NCBI RefSeq assembly: GCF_900107925.1
Contig: NZ_FNUJ01000010.1
Coordinates: 62,001 to 126,000, forward strand
DNA from: Amycolatopsis pretoriensis
GTDB lineage: Bacteria > Actinomycetota > Actinomycetes > Mycobacteriales > Pseudonocardiaceae
Length of the DNA: 64,000 nucleotides
Direction: 5' to 3'
Under the pieces are notes generated by a model that did not search any database, was not told the DNA's origin, and saw nothing but the letters and a program-made list of their open reading frames with translations. Shown here in pieces: positions 7,614-17,160 of the stretch; position 1 is the first letter of the stretch; the number at the start of each line of letters is the position of its first letter. A program made the translations under genes and the position numbers.

Positions 7614-8503
7614 ATGCGGATCGTGATGACGTTGCTGGTGCGCGACGAGGCCGACATCGTGGCCGCCACGGTGGAGCACCACCTCGCCGCGGGGATGGAT
7701 TTCATCGTGGCGACGGACAACGGGTCCGTCGACGGCACCACCGAAATCCTGGAACGCTACCGGGACGCCGGGGTACTCGAACTGTGGCACGAGCCAGGCC
7801 GCGACTACGAGCAGGCCCGATGGGTCACGGCCATGGCCCGGCGCGCGGCGGAGTCGCACGGCGCCGACTGGGTGATCAACGGCGACGCCGACGAGTTCCT
7901 CTGGCCCGGCGCCGCCACCGATGTCGACCGGACCGCCATCGCGGACGCGCTCGCCGCCGTCGACAGCCGGTGCGGCACCGTGGAGATGGTCCGCGACAAC
8001 CTGGTGGCCGACCCGCCCGCCGCGGCCCGTGGCCCTCGACGCACGTCCTGCGCGACACTCTGGCGTTGTCGGCGCGTGGTACGCGGATCGGGAACAAAGT
8101 GTGCCACCGCGCCGACCCCGGGGTGACGATCGGCTTCGGCAACCACAGCGCGTCCGGCGTTCCGGGCGGACTTGCCGCCGAGCGGCCGTTGGGGATCCTG
8201 CACGTGCCCGACCGCGGGCTGGAGCAGTTCACCCGCAAGGTCGCCAACGCGGGCTCCGCGTTCGCCGTCAACACGCGCCTCGACCCGGGCATCGGCTGGC
8301 ACATGCGCGAGGACTACCAGCTCCTGCTCGACGACGACCTGGCGCGAACCTGGTCTCAGCGGCAGCCGGATGCTTCCGCCGTCAGCGCCGGCCTCGCCGA
8401 GGGAACCCTCGTCCGCGACAGCCGGCTCACGGACCGGCTCACCGAACTCCTGCCGACCGCGGTCATTCCCGACGCTCTGAAAGATGTCTTTCGCGAAGAG
8501 TAG
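7614..8503 (+). pseudogene. glycosyltransferase family 2-like protein, split by one frameshift
   Basis: ATG 7614, with GGGGG seven bases ahead, opens MRIVMTLLVRDEADIVAATV. The GT-A hallmarks are visible: an ATDNGSVDGT loop and a DADEF metal site (residues about 89-93). The frame is convincing to VRDNLVADPPAAA. From about 8026 the homologous continuation lies in another frame (PWPSTHVLRDTLALSARG, then GNKVCHRADP and GFGNHSASG) and ends at 8503. One missing base near 8026 explains this. Restored length is about 296 residues, normal for the Glyco_tranf_2_4 type that glycosylates cell-surface or unknown acceptors. It may be a real pseudogene or an assembly error. Confidence 0.75.
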
Positions 8504-8625
8504 CGTCAGTGAGTGCGGACCTCGTCGAGGCGAAGGCGTTGCCGGCCCGGCTTCCGGGATGGCTGAAGCCGGCCACGAGCGGCAACAAGGGCAAGCGACG
8601 TGCCTGAGCTGTCCGGGCGACCGGG

Positions 8626-9663
8626 TCAGCCTTCAGTCGGCTCGTCGGTGGTCGCTTCCTCGACGATCTCCGCGATGTGGACCGTGTCGTCGTCCTGGTC
8701 GATGTCACCACCCTGGACATCGACTGTCTCCAGGTCGTACTTCTCGCGCAGGAACCGCTCACGGTAAAGATGCTCGGCGTCGCTGGTCAGTTTGGACAGC
8801 AGCCGCGCGTTGAGGCCGGCGCCGATCACGATGCCGACGACCGGCACGGCCTGTCCGAGCTTCTTCTTCGTCAGCTGCACCGCGGAACGCTCGTAGAACG
8901 CTTTGACGATCTGCGTGACGCCGTTCTTGTTCAGCTGGTCCCACGTCGCCTTGCGGGCGAGGTCGTTCACGAGCTTGTTCAACTGGAGGTACGCGACGCT
9001 CTTGCTGGTCTGCTGGGCCATCCCGAAGCTGAGGACGCCGAGCGCGAAGACCCTCTCCTGCGGCAGCTCGGTGTCGTAACCGTAGTACGCGGCGGTGTGG
9101 GCGATCGCCCTCGTCATCGCGCCCAGTACGAGCACCGCGTCGGCCGCGATCGCGGCGGCGACCGTGCCCGCACCGGGTGCCGCGCCGGCGCCCGCGCCGA
9201 CGATGCCACCGGCTGTCGTGAGCAGTTCGCCGCCGGAGACCGCCAGGCCGGCGGCCGCGCCCTCGAGCGCGCTGAACGCCGGGTAGCTCAGCCCCAGCCG
9301 GGGCTTGGCCTTGTCGATGTCGCCCAGGTCGAGCTGGTGGATGTCGCTCAGCTCGCTGACGGCGTGTCCGCGCTTGGCGTACGCCGCGACGACCGCCTTG
9401 CGTCGCAGTGTCGCTTCACTGGCCTTGTTCACCAACGTCAGCAATCCGTCGATCGAGTTGTGGACGATCGTGGTCAGCTGTTCCGCGCCGGGCACCTGCT
9501 CCAGCCGTCCCTTGGCGACCTGGCCGCCCTCGACCAGGCGATTGCGAACGCGTTCCGGAACCAGACGACGCTCGTTGACCGTCAGCCGCTCGTCACGCCA
9601 GCGCTCGATGTCCTGCCACGCCGTACGCTCGTACGGGCTCATCTGCTCGATGCCCACGGCCAC
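8626..9663 (-). CDS. EcsC family protein
   Basis: This 345-residue protein begins MAVGIEQMSPYERTAWQDIE, the characteristic YE...W..I...R entry of EcsC-domain proteins. A helical core follows, then a glycine/alanine-rich hydrophobic stretch (about residues 130-195) that may insert into the membrane, and a KKLGQAVPVVGIVIGAGLNA segment typical of the family. The C-terminus is acidic. EcsC proteins are named after a gene near the Bacillus Ecs ABC transporter; their biochemical role is unknown. The gene stands alone, with a convergent neighbour to its left and a divergent AraC regulator to its right. The family call is good; no function can be assigned. Confidence 0.8.
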   Translation of the reverse strand: MAVGIEQMSPYERTAWQDIERWRDERLTVNERRLVPERVRNRLVEGGQVAKGRLEQVPGAEQLTTIVHNSIDGLLTLVNKASEATLRRKAVVAAYAKRGHAVSELSDIHQLDLGDIDKAKPRLGLSYPAFSALEGAAAGLAVSGGELLTTAGGIVGAGAGAAPGAGTVAAAIAADAVLVLGAMTRAIAHTAAYYGYDTELPQERVFALGVLSFGMAQQTSKSVAYLQLNKLVNDLARKATWDQLNKNGVTQIVKAFYERSAVQLTKKKLGQAVPVVGIVIGAGLNARLLSKLTSDAEHLYRERFLREKYDLETVDVQGGDIDQDDDTVHIAEIVEEATTDEPTEG

Positions 9664-9757
9664 CCCCTCGATGCCAAGACCGCTCCGCCTGCCGCGGCGA
9701 ACTCATGGGGCATGGTAAGCGGTTCCGTTGCCCGGCAGCGCCCGCATCGGCGATGCT

Positions 9758-10603
9758 GTGGGTGTGGAGTACGTGTCCAGAGTGCCGCGACCGCCGCTGG
9801 ACGGGCTGATCGACGACATCTACTACCTCGAAGGCACGGCGCCGTACGCCCGGCTGACGCTGCCGCCGATGCCCGGGGCGTGGCTCATCGTCAACCTCGG
9901 GGCGCCGTTCCAAATCCGCGCCGGCACCGAGACCGAGATGGCCGAGTACGCCGACGGCTGCCTGGTCACCACGCCCACCCACGCGGTGGAGTTCGGCTAC
10001 CCGCTCCGGACCCGGTCCGTCGGTGTGCACTTCAAGCCGTGGGGACCGGCGCCGTTCGTGCCGATGCCCGCGGCCGAGCTGCGCGACCGGCCGGTCACGG
10101 TCGAGCAGGTCTGGGGCCGGACCGCCGTCGCCGAGCTGCGCGACCGGCTGGCCACGGCGGACGGACCACACGAGATGCTGACGCTGCTCGAGGAAGAGCT
10201 GTTGCGACGGCTGCGCGAGACCGCCGGCCTGGGACTGGTCCGCCACGCGAGCAGCGTCATCGCGGCGGCCGGCGGGGCGGTGGCGATCGGTGACCTGAGC
10301 GTGGCGGCCGGTGTCAGCAGTACTCATCTCACGCAGCGGTTCAAGGAGCTCGTCGGCGTCACGCCGAAGCGGCTGGCCCGCTCCTACCGCTTCGCCGCCA
10401 CCGTGTTCTCGATCGATCCCGCCGAAGCGATCGACTGGGGCGAGCTCGCCGGTGGCGCGGGTTACTTCGACCAGGCCCACTTCGGCCACGAGTTCCGGGC
10501 GTTCACCGGCCTCACGCCGACCCGGTACGTCGAAGTCCGGCGGCGGTTCCTGCGCGAACACCCCGGCCACGTGCTGGACGGCTGGCCGCTGCCAGCCGAT
10601 TGA
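9758..10603 (+). CDS. AraC-type transcriptional regulator (DUF6597-like sensor + HTH)
   Basis: The protein of about 281 residues has an N-terminal cupin-like part containing PPLDGLIDDIYYLEG and PGAWLIVNLGAPFQI. Two AraC helix-turn-helices follow: SVAAGVSSTHLTQRFKELVG, then the second-helix signature FDQAHFGHEFRAFTGLTPTR. This layout matches the actinobacterial group with a DUF6597-type N-terminus. GTG 9758 or 9764 are the plausible starts; no strong ribosome site separates them. The gene is followed after 65 bases by a DHFR-like gene in the same direction, which it might control. The ligand is unknown. Confidence 0.8.
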   Translation: MGVEYVSRVPRPPLDGLIDDIYYLEGTAPYARLTLPPMPGAWLIVNLGAPFQIRAGTETEMAEYADGCLVTTPTHAVEFGYPLRTRSVGVHFKPWGPAPFVPMPAAELRDRPVTVEQVWGRTAVAELRDRLATADGPHEMLTLLEEELLRRLRETAGLGLVRHASSVIAAAGGAVAIGDLSVAAGVSSTHLTQRFKELVGVTPKRLARSYRFAATVFSIDPAEAIDWGELAGGAGYFDQAHFGHEFRAFTGLTPTRYVEVRRRFLREHPGHVLDGWPLPAD

Positions 10604-10668
10604 TTTCTTACAAGAGTGACAGCTGCCGGCACGCTAATTTGGGGCGATCCAAGGAAGAGGAGAGCCTC

Positions 10669-11247
10669 GTGGGCGAAGTGGTCATGTACAGCTCGGTGTC
10701 CGTGGACGGCTTCATCGCGGACGAGAATGACCAGCCCGGACCGCTGTTCGAGTGGTTGTCCGGCGGTGACGTCCCGTTGGACGAGAGCGGCGAGGTGAAG
10801 GTGTCGCAGACGTCTTACGACTACACCCGGCCGTACTGGGACCGGATCGGGGTGACAGTCGTCGGCCGGCACGTCTTCGACCTGACGGACGGCTGGGACG
10901 GGAAGCCGCCGGGCGGGATCGACCACGTGGTCGTCGTGACGCACCGGCCGGCGCCCGAGGGCTGGGACCCCGAGGCGCCGTTCCACTTCGTCGACGGCGT
11001 CGAGGCAGCCGTGGCGAAGGCGCAAGCGCTTGCGGGTGAGCGCCTGGTCGAGGTCGCCGCCGGTGACGTCGGGGGCCAGGTGCTTGCCGCGGGCCTGGTC
11101 GACGAGGTGCGCATGGACGTCGTACCCGTCGTGTTCGGGGCCGGCAAGCGCTACTTCGGGTCGGTCCACGCGCAGCACTTGCTGGAGGATCCTGACGTGG
11201 TGCCGGGCAACCGGGTGCTTCACTTGCGTTATCGGGTGCGCCGTTGA
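10669..11247 (+). CDS. dihydrofolate reductase / RibD C-terminal family protein
   Basis: GTG 10669 follows an AAGGAAGAGGAGAG purine run. The product of 192 residues reads VGEVVMYSSVSVDGFIADEN, the nucleotide-binding start of the RibD-C family, then GVTVVGRHVFDL, VVVTHRPAP, and EVAAGDVGGQVLAAGLVDEV, where the family has its glycine-rich NADPH loop (here GDVGGQ instead of GGGG). Members reduce pyrimidine or pterin-like substrates with NADPH, but many are of unknown function. The gene ends convergently with the amidase, overlapping it by 19 bases. It is probably a general oxidoreductase. Confidence 0.8.
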   Translation: MGEVVMYSSVSVDGFIADENDQPGPLFEWLSGGDVPLDESGEVKVSQTSYDYTRPYWDRIGVTVVGRHVFDLTDGWDGKPPGGIDHVVVVTHRPAPEGWDPEAPFHFVDGVEAAVAKAQALAGERLVEVAAGDVGGQVLAAGLVDEVRMDVVPVVFGAGKRYFGSVHAQHLLEDPDVVPGNRVLHLRYRVRR

Positions 11248-12671
11248 CCGATCCGGAAGCCGCCGGTCTTCGGCTCGATCAGTTCCGCCAGCCGCAGCGG
11301 GGTGCGGTCCTCGAACATCGGGCCGATCAGCTGCACTCCGACCGGCAGGCCCTCGGGAGAGCGCCCCGCGGGCACGGCCGTGGCGGGCAACCCCGGCATC
11401 GTCGCCAGGCCGGCCCAGACCAGCTGGTCGAAGTACGGGTGCCGGGCGCCGTCGACGTCGATGGTGCGTTCCATCGGGTTGGGGTGGTGGTCGTGCGGGA
11501 ACGCCGGGGTCGGCGTGATCGGGCACGCGACCGCGTCGAACTCGGTGAACAGCCGGCGCCACGCTCGGCGGTGGAGTTCGCGGCCGTGGTTCGCCCGCAG
11601 CCAGTCGCTGTGGCTGAACGCCATCGCGTTCAGCCGGACCGCGTCCAGGCCGGTCGCCTGGGCCTGGAGCCGCTCCAGGGATTCGATGGGGAACCGCGCG
11701 ATCGAACCGGAAATCAGCAGTTGCATGTAGAGCGTCGCGGCTTCGGTCAGGTCGGGTAGCAGCGGGCTGTGCCGTTCGACGCGGGCGCCGCCATCGGCGA
11801 GCGCGGCCGCCACGCGGTTCAGGCCCTCGCGCACCGCGGATCCGGTCGGGATCAGCGGGTGCTCGTCGAGGACCAGGACCCGGAAGTCGCCGAGCCGATC
11901 GTGGCGGGCGGGCGGCAGGGCCACGCGGTGCGCCAGGCCGTGCGTCAACGGGTCCGGGCCGGCCATCACGTCGAGCAGGAGCGCGAGGTCGCGGGCGGTG
12001 CGCGCCATCGGGCCGACGACCGCGAGGTCGAGGTCCACCGGCAAGGCCGGCTCGGACGGCGCGACCATGCCGCGGGTGGCCGCCAGCCCGAGCGTCGGCT
12101 TGTGCGCGTAGACGCCGCAGAAGTGCGCGGGCGTGCGCAGCGAGCCGGCGATGTCGGAGCCGATCGACAACGCGCCGAACCCGGCCGCCAGGGCCGCCGC
12201 CGACCCGCCGGACGATCCGCCCGAGGTGCGGCCGCGGTCCCACGGGTTGGTGGTGGTGCCGTAGAGCTCGTTGAAGCTCTGGATGTCCTGCAGTCCCAAC
12301 GGCACGTTGGTCTTGCCCAGCACGACCGCGCCCGCGGCCTTGAGCCGCGACACCTGTACCGCGTCCTCGGCCGGCAGGTGGTCCCGGTATTGCGGCATGC
12401 CCCACGTCGTGGGCAGCCCGGCGACGTCGTAGGACTCCTTGACCGTCACCGGGACGCCGAGCAGCGGCCGGTTCTCGCCGCGAGCGCGTACCTCATCGGC
12501 GTCGCGCGCGGCGGCTCGCGCACGGTCGAAGTCCGGCACGCAGATCGCGTTGATCACGTCGTCTTCGCGCTCGATCCGGGCGATCGCCTCTTCGGTCAGT
12601 TCCGCCGATGTCACCGCACCGTCGCGCATCGCGGTGATGAGTTCTTCGGCCGAGTGAAAGCTCCAAGTCAT
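11229..12671 (-). CDS. amidase signature family hydrolase
   Basis: The 480-residue protein starts MTWSFHSAEELITAMRDGAV. The Ser-Ser-Lys triad is visible: lysine in GVPVTVKESYD (about residue 77), the amidase signature GRTSGGSSGGSAAALAAG (about 146-163), and the nucleophile serine in GSDIAGSLRTPA (about 172-180). Length and motif spacing are those of a cytosolic amidase acting on small amides or acylated amines. The start is ATG 12671; the minus frame remains open far upstream, but without coding character. Neighbours give no clue to the substrate, and it is unlikely to belong to the polyketide cluster. Confidence 0.9.
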   Translation of the reverse strand: MTWSFHSAEELITAMRDGAVTSAELTEEAIARIEREDDVINAICVPDFDRARAAARDADEVRARGENRPLLGVPVTVKESYDVAGLPTTWGMPQYRDHLPAEDAVQVSRLKAAGAVVLGKTNVPLGLQDIQSFNELYGTTTNPWDRGRTSGGSSGGSAAALAAGFGALSIGSDIAGSLRTPAHFCGVYAHKPTLGLAATRGMVAPSEPALPVDLDLAVVGPMARTARDLALLLDVMAGPDPLTHGLAHRVALPPARHDRLGDFRVLVLDEHPLIPTGSAVREGLNRVAAALADGGARVERHSPLLPDLTEAATLYMQLLISGSIARFPIESLERLQAQATGLDAVRLNAMAFSHSDWLRANHGRELHRRAWRRLFTEFDAVACPITPTPAFPHDHHPNPMERTIDVDGARHPYFDQLVWAGLATMPGLPATAVPAGRSPEGLPVGVQLIGPMFEDRTPLRLAELIEPKTGGFRIGQRRTR

Positions 12672-12841
12672 GATCCGGAAGCTAGCGACGTGCCGGGGAG
12701 GGCACGAAATTCCGGTTGGTGCAACGAGAAGGCCGCGCGGGCCGTCGGTGGCCTCCACCCGGGTAGTCACGGAACGCCGCGCCGCGCAATGGGATGGACG
12801 TCTCACACGCACAACGGCCTGCTCGCCGAAGAAGGCGGGGC

Positions 12842-14329
12842 TCACGGCACCCGCGGATCCAGGAAGTTCGTCCACACCCAGTCCGACAGCGGCCCGAACG
12901 CGGGCTTCGCCGGGACGAACACCGCGGACGGCGCCACGTGCGCGGCGCGCGCCCGGGTCCAGACGTCGAACCACCACCGGCGCAACGCCGCCGGGTCGCC
13001 CAGGACCGCCGGTGGGGCTCCCAGGTGACGGCGCCAGATCTCCGCTCGCATCCTGCGGATCGGGCGCCAGCCGGGTGGGTTCGCCGGGCCCGCGCCGCGG
13101 GGGTCGTGGACCGTCAGCATCACCTCCGTGTCGTGGGTCCAGCTGCGGTAGCTGCTGTTCACCGACCCCACGACCGCCGTGACGTCGTCGACGATCGTCA
13201 GCTTGCTGTGGACGTACGCGGTGCGGCCCGTGGTCGTCCCGTCGTCGCCCGTGCGCTCGAACACCCAGAACCGGTTGGGGAACGCCGCGACCAGCGGGGT
13301 GAGCATCAGGCGCCGGCGGTAGGCGAGGTCCGGCAGGTCCCCGACGCTCGCCTCGTTCGCCATCACCACCACGCCCCAGAGGTCCGGGTTCGCCCGCAGC
13401 GCGTCCTTGATGGCCTTCGTCAGCTCTTCGGTTCCCGAGTAGTACTGGTCCTCCATGTAGAAGTACTGCTTCGCCGACCGGATCGCGGCCGCGATCGCCC
13501 GGGCCGAGGTCTGGATCTTGGCGGGGTACGGGAACCCCGGCGCGTAGGTGTGCGTGACCTGGGACGTCAGCGGCCCCGCGGCCGGTGACGGCGGGACGCT
13601 CAGGCCGCGCAAGGCCGGCAACGGCGCCAACGGGACCGCCGGCGGTGGGACGGTCGCCCGCCACCGGCTGGTGAACGTGCGGAGCAGGCTGTCCGCACCC
13701 GGTCCGTCGACGCGCACCGTCACGTCGAACAGCGGGGCGCCGGGGAGGCGCTTGCCCGCGGCATCCGTGGCGTACAGGCGATCGGTGCTGAACTCGATCC
13801 CGCCCACGTAGGCGACGAACCGTTGCTTCGAGCCGACGATCAGCAGCTTCTGGTGGTGCGAGCCGGCGAAGAGGTGCGCGTCGTCGATGTGGCACCACGC
13901 GTCGTGGCCGTCGGCCCTGAGCTTCTTCACCAGCGCCTCGGTGGCCAGGTTGTGCGCGCGCGTCGGGCCCCACCGGGCGGCCAGGTCGAGGAGGATCTGC
14001 CGGACCCGTGGCGGGAACCGGCGCAACGTGGTCTGGTCGAGCGCCCCCGCCCAGAGCAGCAGCCGGATCTGCGCGCCCTTGTCGGCGGCGAACCGCAGTG
14101 CCTCGCCGAGGTTGTCGGTGCGGCCGGACGCGGTCGGCACCGGCAGGTCGTTTTCGCAGTTCCAGCCGGCCAGGTAGACGAACGGTTCCGGGTGGTTGGC
14201 CGCCGCCCGGATGTCGGCGAGCATTCTCGGCAGGGCGGCCTCCCCGCCGACGAGGTGCTCGATCCGCGTGCCCGCGGCCGGCGCGTCGAGCCCCGAACTG
14301 GGATCGGCAGGCAGGAACGGCTCCTCCAT
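12842..14329 (-). CDS. phospholipase D-like (HKD) protein
   Basis: The 495-residue protein starts MEEPFLPADPSSGLDAPAAG and has two PLD half-domains. The C-terminal HKD motif is canonical (VHSKLTIVDD, then VGSVNSSYRSW). The N-terminal one, HHQKLLIVGSKQ, keeps H and K but has glycine where the aspartate belongs. Supporting PLD features include YVGGIEF after motif one and FYMEDQYY before motif two. Family members hydrolyse or transfer phosphodiesters, of phospholipids or nucleic acids, using a histidine from each half. No signal peptide is seen. Its ATG shares one base with the stop of the larger upstream gene (TGATG), so it is translationally coupled to that unknown protein. Confidence 0.85.
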   Translation of the reverse strand: MEEPFLPADPSSGLDAPAAGTRIEHLVGGEAALPRMLADIRAAANHPEPFVYLAGWNCENDLPVPTASGRTDNLGEALRFAADKGAQIRLLLWAGALDQTTLRRFPPRVRQILLDLAARWGPTRAHNLATEALVKKLRADGHDAWCHIDDAHLFAGSHHQKLLIVGSKQRFVAYVGGIEFSTDRLYATDAAGKRLPGAPLFDVTVRVDGPGADSLLRTFTSRWRATVPPPAVPLAPLPALRGLSVPPSPAAGPLTSQVTHTYAPGFPYPAKIQTSARAIAAAIRSAKQYFYMEDQYYSGTEELTKAIKDALRANPDLWGVVVMANEASVGDLPDLAYRRRLMLTPLVAAFPNRFWVFERTGDDGTTTGRTAYVHSKLTIVDDVTAVVGSVNSSYRSWTHDTEVMLTVHDPRGAGPANPPGWRPIRRMRAEIWRRHLGAPPAVLGDPAALRRWWFDVWTRARAAHVAPSAVFVPAKPAFGPLSDWVWTNFLDPRVP

Positions 14330-17010
14330 CAGACCGTGGTGCCGAGGTTGGACCCGATCTCGATGTCGGTGCCCGAGGACGGCGTGTACTCGTTCCACTC
14401 GGCGATCAGCGCGCCCTTGGTCCCCGGCTGCAGCACGACGAACGGCGCCACCGAGCCGTCGTGCGCCCGGGCGGTCGACGCGACCGTCAGCCGCGTGCTG
14501 TCGGGGATCGCCGTGATCACCGTCGTTTCCTGCACGACACTCCCGTCCGCCGGGTCGGTCTTGTCGGCCGAGTCGAGCACCACCTGCGCGCCCACCAGGA
14601 ACCCGTCGGTCGACCCGACGCGGAAGGTGACGGGGCTCGTGCTCTTCGGCAGCACCGCGGACGTCGTCGTGTAGGCGGCGTCTTCGAGCCGCACCGCGCT
14701 GCGGCCCGGGTTCGCCGGCGGGATGCCCGGGTAGTTGCGGTCGTCGTAGGCCGCGATCTCCTTGGCGACGGACAGGTACCGCGGGTCGGGCACGACCGGT
14801 GGGCTCTTGAACCCGCCCTCGGCGAACGCGACCCAGGCCTCTTCCCAGCCCTTGCGGACCGTCAGCACCACGCGCGCGCTGCCCGAGCGCAGGAACGCCT
14901 GCCGCGTGCTGTCCGGGTGCTGCAGCTGCCGGACGAACTCCCAGCTCTGCGGCGTGTCCCAGAAGTAGGAGTAGAGGAACGTCACGACGTTCTCCCACTC
15001 GATGGCCTGGTTGACGAACCGGATGACGCCCTCGTGCTCCCGGACGGTCGCCCAGCTCGCGGCGTCGAGGCCGAGGTCGTTGCCGTCGAAGCCGATCCCG
15101 TGCTCGAGGTCGACCCCGGCCTTCTTGAACGCCTCGACGACGTCCGGTGGCATGAAGGCGAAGCCGGGTCCGAGCAGGAACCGCACCACGCCCTTCATGA
15201 TCTCTTCGTTTTCCTCACGCCGGAGCGTCAGCGTGTCGACGTTCTCGATCTTCTCGGCCAGCACCGCGATCTTGGCGGCGGTGTCCTGCTGCCGCTCGAA
15301 GTACTGCGTCTGCGCCGCGTCCCGCAGGATGTTCCAGACGGTCGCCTGCCACCGTTCCTTGACGACGGTGCTGAGCGGCGGCTTGCGCGGGTCCGGGTCG
15401 AGCTTGGTCGGGATCTCCTCGAGCTCGGCGACCAGCTTCAGCTGCGTGTTCCGGTTGTGCCCCAACGCGAACGACACGACGACCTTGCCGGTCGCGTGCA
15501 GCATGAAACCCTTCCACTGCTCGGAGGTCAGCTCGATCGGGCCGAACTGCCCCTGGGTGCCGCGGTTGGTGTAGGACGACCCCAGCACCGCGATGGAGAA
15601 CAGGTTTTCGTCCCCGGTCTGGCTCGTCAAGGCGTACCAGAGCGTCAACGTCCGGATCCGGTAGCCGTCCGGGATTTCCAGGGGATCCATCGTGTAGATC
15701 CCCGGTTCGTCGAACGACGGCACGCTCGTCGCGGTGCGCTCGACCGGCGCCGGCAGCAGTGGCGGGTCCGGCACGACCGCGCCGAAGCACTCGGCCAGGA
15801 CCAAGTGGTGCGGCTGCGCTTCGCCCGGCAGCGTGTCCGCCGTGATCTTGTTGTGCGGCAGGTTGAAGACGAACGGGCCGATGCCGTCGCGCAGGTCCGC
15901 CAGCTGCTTGTGGGCCTTCCGCAGCCCGGCCCCGGGCTCGGGGATGACCAGGTCGTAAGTGAGCCGCAGGCCGTACCGGTACAGCCGCACCCGCCACTTG
16001 CGCATCAGGCTGAAGTAGTCGACGCGCATCGCCTCGGTCGAGCTCGGGTTCCGGATGGTCCGGGTCGACTGCTCCTCCGCGCCCGTCACCGTCGTGGTCG
16101 AGATGGTGATCTTGTGTTCCTGCTTCGTCCGCGCGGACGCCTTCTTCGTCAGCTCGGTGGCGTGTTTCGTGCTCGTGGTGGCGGACTGCGAAGTCGAGTC
16201 CTGGGCGGTGAACCCCGACGACGCCGAGCCGGAGATCACCGGGATCCCGCCCGACACCGACCCCGTCACGTTGAACTGGTTCGAGTGCTGGGCCTGTGAG
16301 GTGGCGGCCTGGCTGAGCTCGGTGTTGTCGGTCACGCCGGTTTCGCTGGTGTTCTCCAGCGAATCGGTCACGATCGACGTGAACTCCTTGCTCAGCACCG
16401 ACCATTCCTTGTGGCTGACCGCGGTTTCCTCCAGCGGTGCCAGCGGGATGGTGGCGATCAGCTCGCCGCGCTGCAGCCCGGCGGGCGCCATTTCGAGCCG
16501 TTCGAGGTTCAGCATGCCCAGTGGTGTCGCCTGGGTGTTCGCGGTCAGCGCGCCGACGGCGATCGCCGCGTTCCGGACCCGCTGCCGCGCCTGCCCGAGC
16601 CGCGTCGCGGTCACGTCCGGGTCCTGCAGCGCCTGGGTCAACGCCCGGCCGCGCAGCTCGGCGACGGCGTCGCCGAGTTTCGTGAGGTCCGCGACGGACG
16701 CGTCGACGAGCTCGCCGGCGTCCGGTCCGTCGCCGGCCTCGAACCCGCGCAGCAGGTCCGTCGTCGACGCCTCGACCTGGACGCCGGTGTCGCGCAGGAG
16801 CGCTTCCGCGTCGCCGACTTCGCCGGGCCGCAGCCCGAGTTCCCGCGCGAAGGCGTGCTTGACCAGGGCTTGTCCGCTGCTGGGGACCGGCATGGTCAGC
16901 TGGACGTGTGTCGCCTTGGCGATCTCTCGCGTCGCGCTCGTCAGCACCGCGGGCGCAGGTGGTGGCGGTGCCGCGTGCTGGTCGGTCTGGTGCGCCTGGG
17001 CTTCGGTCAC
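14329..17010 (-). CDS. large protein of unknown function coupled to a PLD-like enzyme
   Basis: I do not recognise this family. With GTG 17010 (GGAG eight bases upstream) it has 893 residues; an in-frame GTG at 17100 would add 30. In order: a proline-rich start, a helical section (about 40-170), and a striking Ser/Thr-rich, charge-poor alternating segment (about 210-320) containing SGSASSGFTAQDSTSQSATT and HKITISTTTVTG. This resembles an amphipathic beta-hairpin of pore-forming or tail-fibre proteins. Then come RKWRVRLYRYGLRLTYDLVI, a beta-rich middle, a long helix with KIAVLAEKIENVDTLTLRRE, and a small C-terminal beta domain. No signal peptide or transmembrane helix is evident. Coupling to the PLD gene suggests a joint product, for instance a delivered or membrane-active particle. 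Confidence 0.7.
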   Translation of the reverse strand: MTEAQAHQTDQHAAPPPPAPAVLTSATREIAKATHVQLTMPVPSSGQALVKHAFARELGLRPGEVGDAEALLRDTGVQVEASTTDLLRGFEAGDGPDAGELVDASVADLTKLGDAVAELRGRALTQALQDPDVTATRLGQARQRVRNAAIAVGALTANTQATPLGMLNLERLEMAPAGLQRGELIATIPLAPLEETAVSHKEWSVLSKEFTSIVTDSLENTSETGVTDNTELSQAATSQAQHSNQFNVTGSVSGGIPVISGSASSGFTAQDSTSQSATTSTKHATELTKKASARTKQEHKITISTTTVTGAEEQSTRTIRNPSSTEAMRVDYFSLMRKWRVRLYRYGLRLTYDLVIPEPGAGLRKAHKQLADLRDGIGPFVFNLPHNKITADTLPGEAQPHHLVLAECFGAVVPDPPLLPAPVERTATSVPSFDEPGIYTMDPLEIPDGYRIRTLTLWYALTSQTGDENLFSIAVLGSSYTNRGTQGQFGPIELTSEQWKGFMLHATGKVVVSFALGHNRNTQLKLVAELEEIPTKLDPDPRKPPLSTVVKERWQATVWNILRDAAQTQYFERQQDTAAKIAVLAEKIENVDTLTLRREENEEIMKGVVRFLLGPGFAFMPPDVVEAFKKAGVDLEHGIGFDGNDLGLDAASWATVREHEGVIRFVNQAIEWENVVTFLYSYFWDTPQSWEFVRQLQHPDSTRQAFLRSGSARVVLTVRKGWEEAWVAFAEGGFKSPPVVPDPRYLSVAKEIAAYDDRNYPGIPPANPGRSAVRLEDAAYTTTSAVLPKSTSPVTFRVGSTDGFLVGAQVVLDSADKTDPADGSVVQETTVITAIPDSTRLTVASTARAHDGSVAPFVVLQPGTKGALIAEWNEYTPSSGTDIEIGSNLGTTV

Positions 17011-17160
17011 GTCCGGCTCCGTCCGTGCGGTGGGTTCCGCCTTCAGGCTTCCGGGCCGCGGTGCGGTCGTCGACGGCCGGCGGGCCCGCCGAGCGGGCAC
17101 GACCGCACGTCCCGAACGGTCACCCCTTGAGGCACCGGCGGGTAGTGATTTCCTCCGTCC

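Noticed and set aside
8508..8606. Possible 32-residue frame starting GTG 8508 behind the GT2 gene
   Set aside because: No convincing ribosome site or homology; too short to support.
12672..13973. Upstream extension of the amidase frame and a long second frame antisense to the PLD gene
   Set aside because: No domain content and no ribosome site; the amidase domain starts naturally at ATG 12671.
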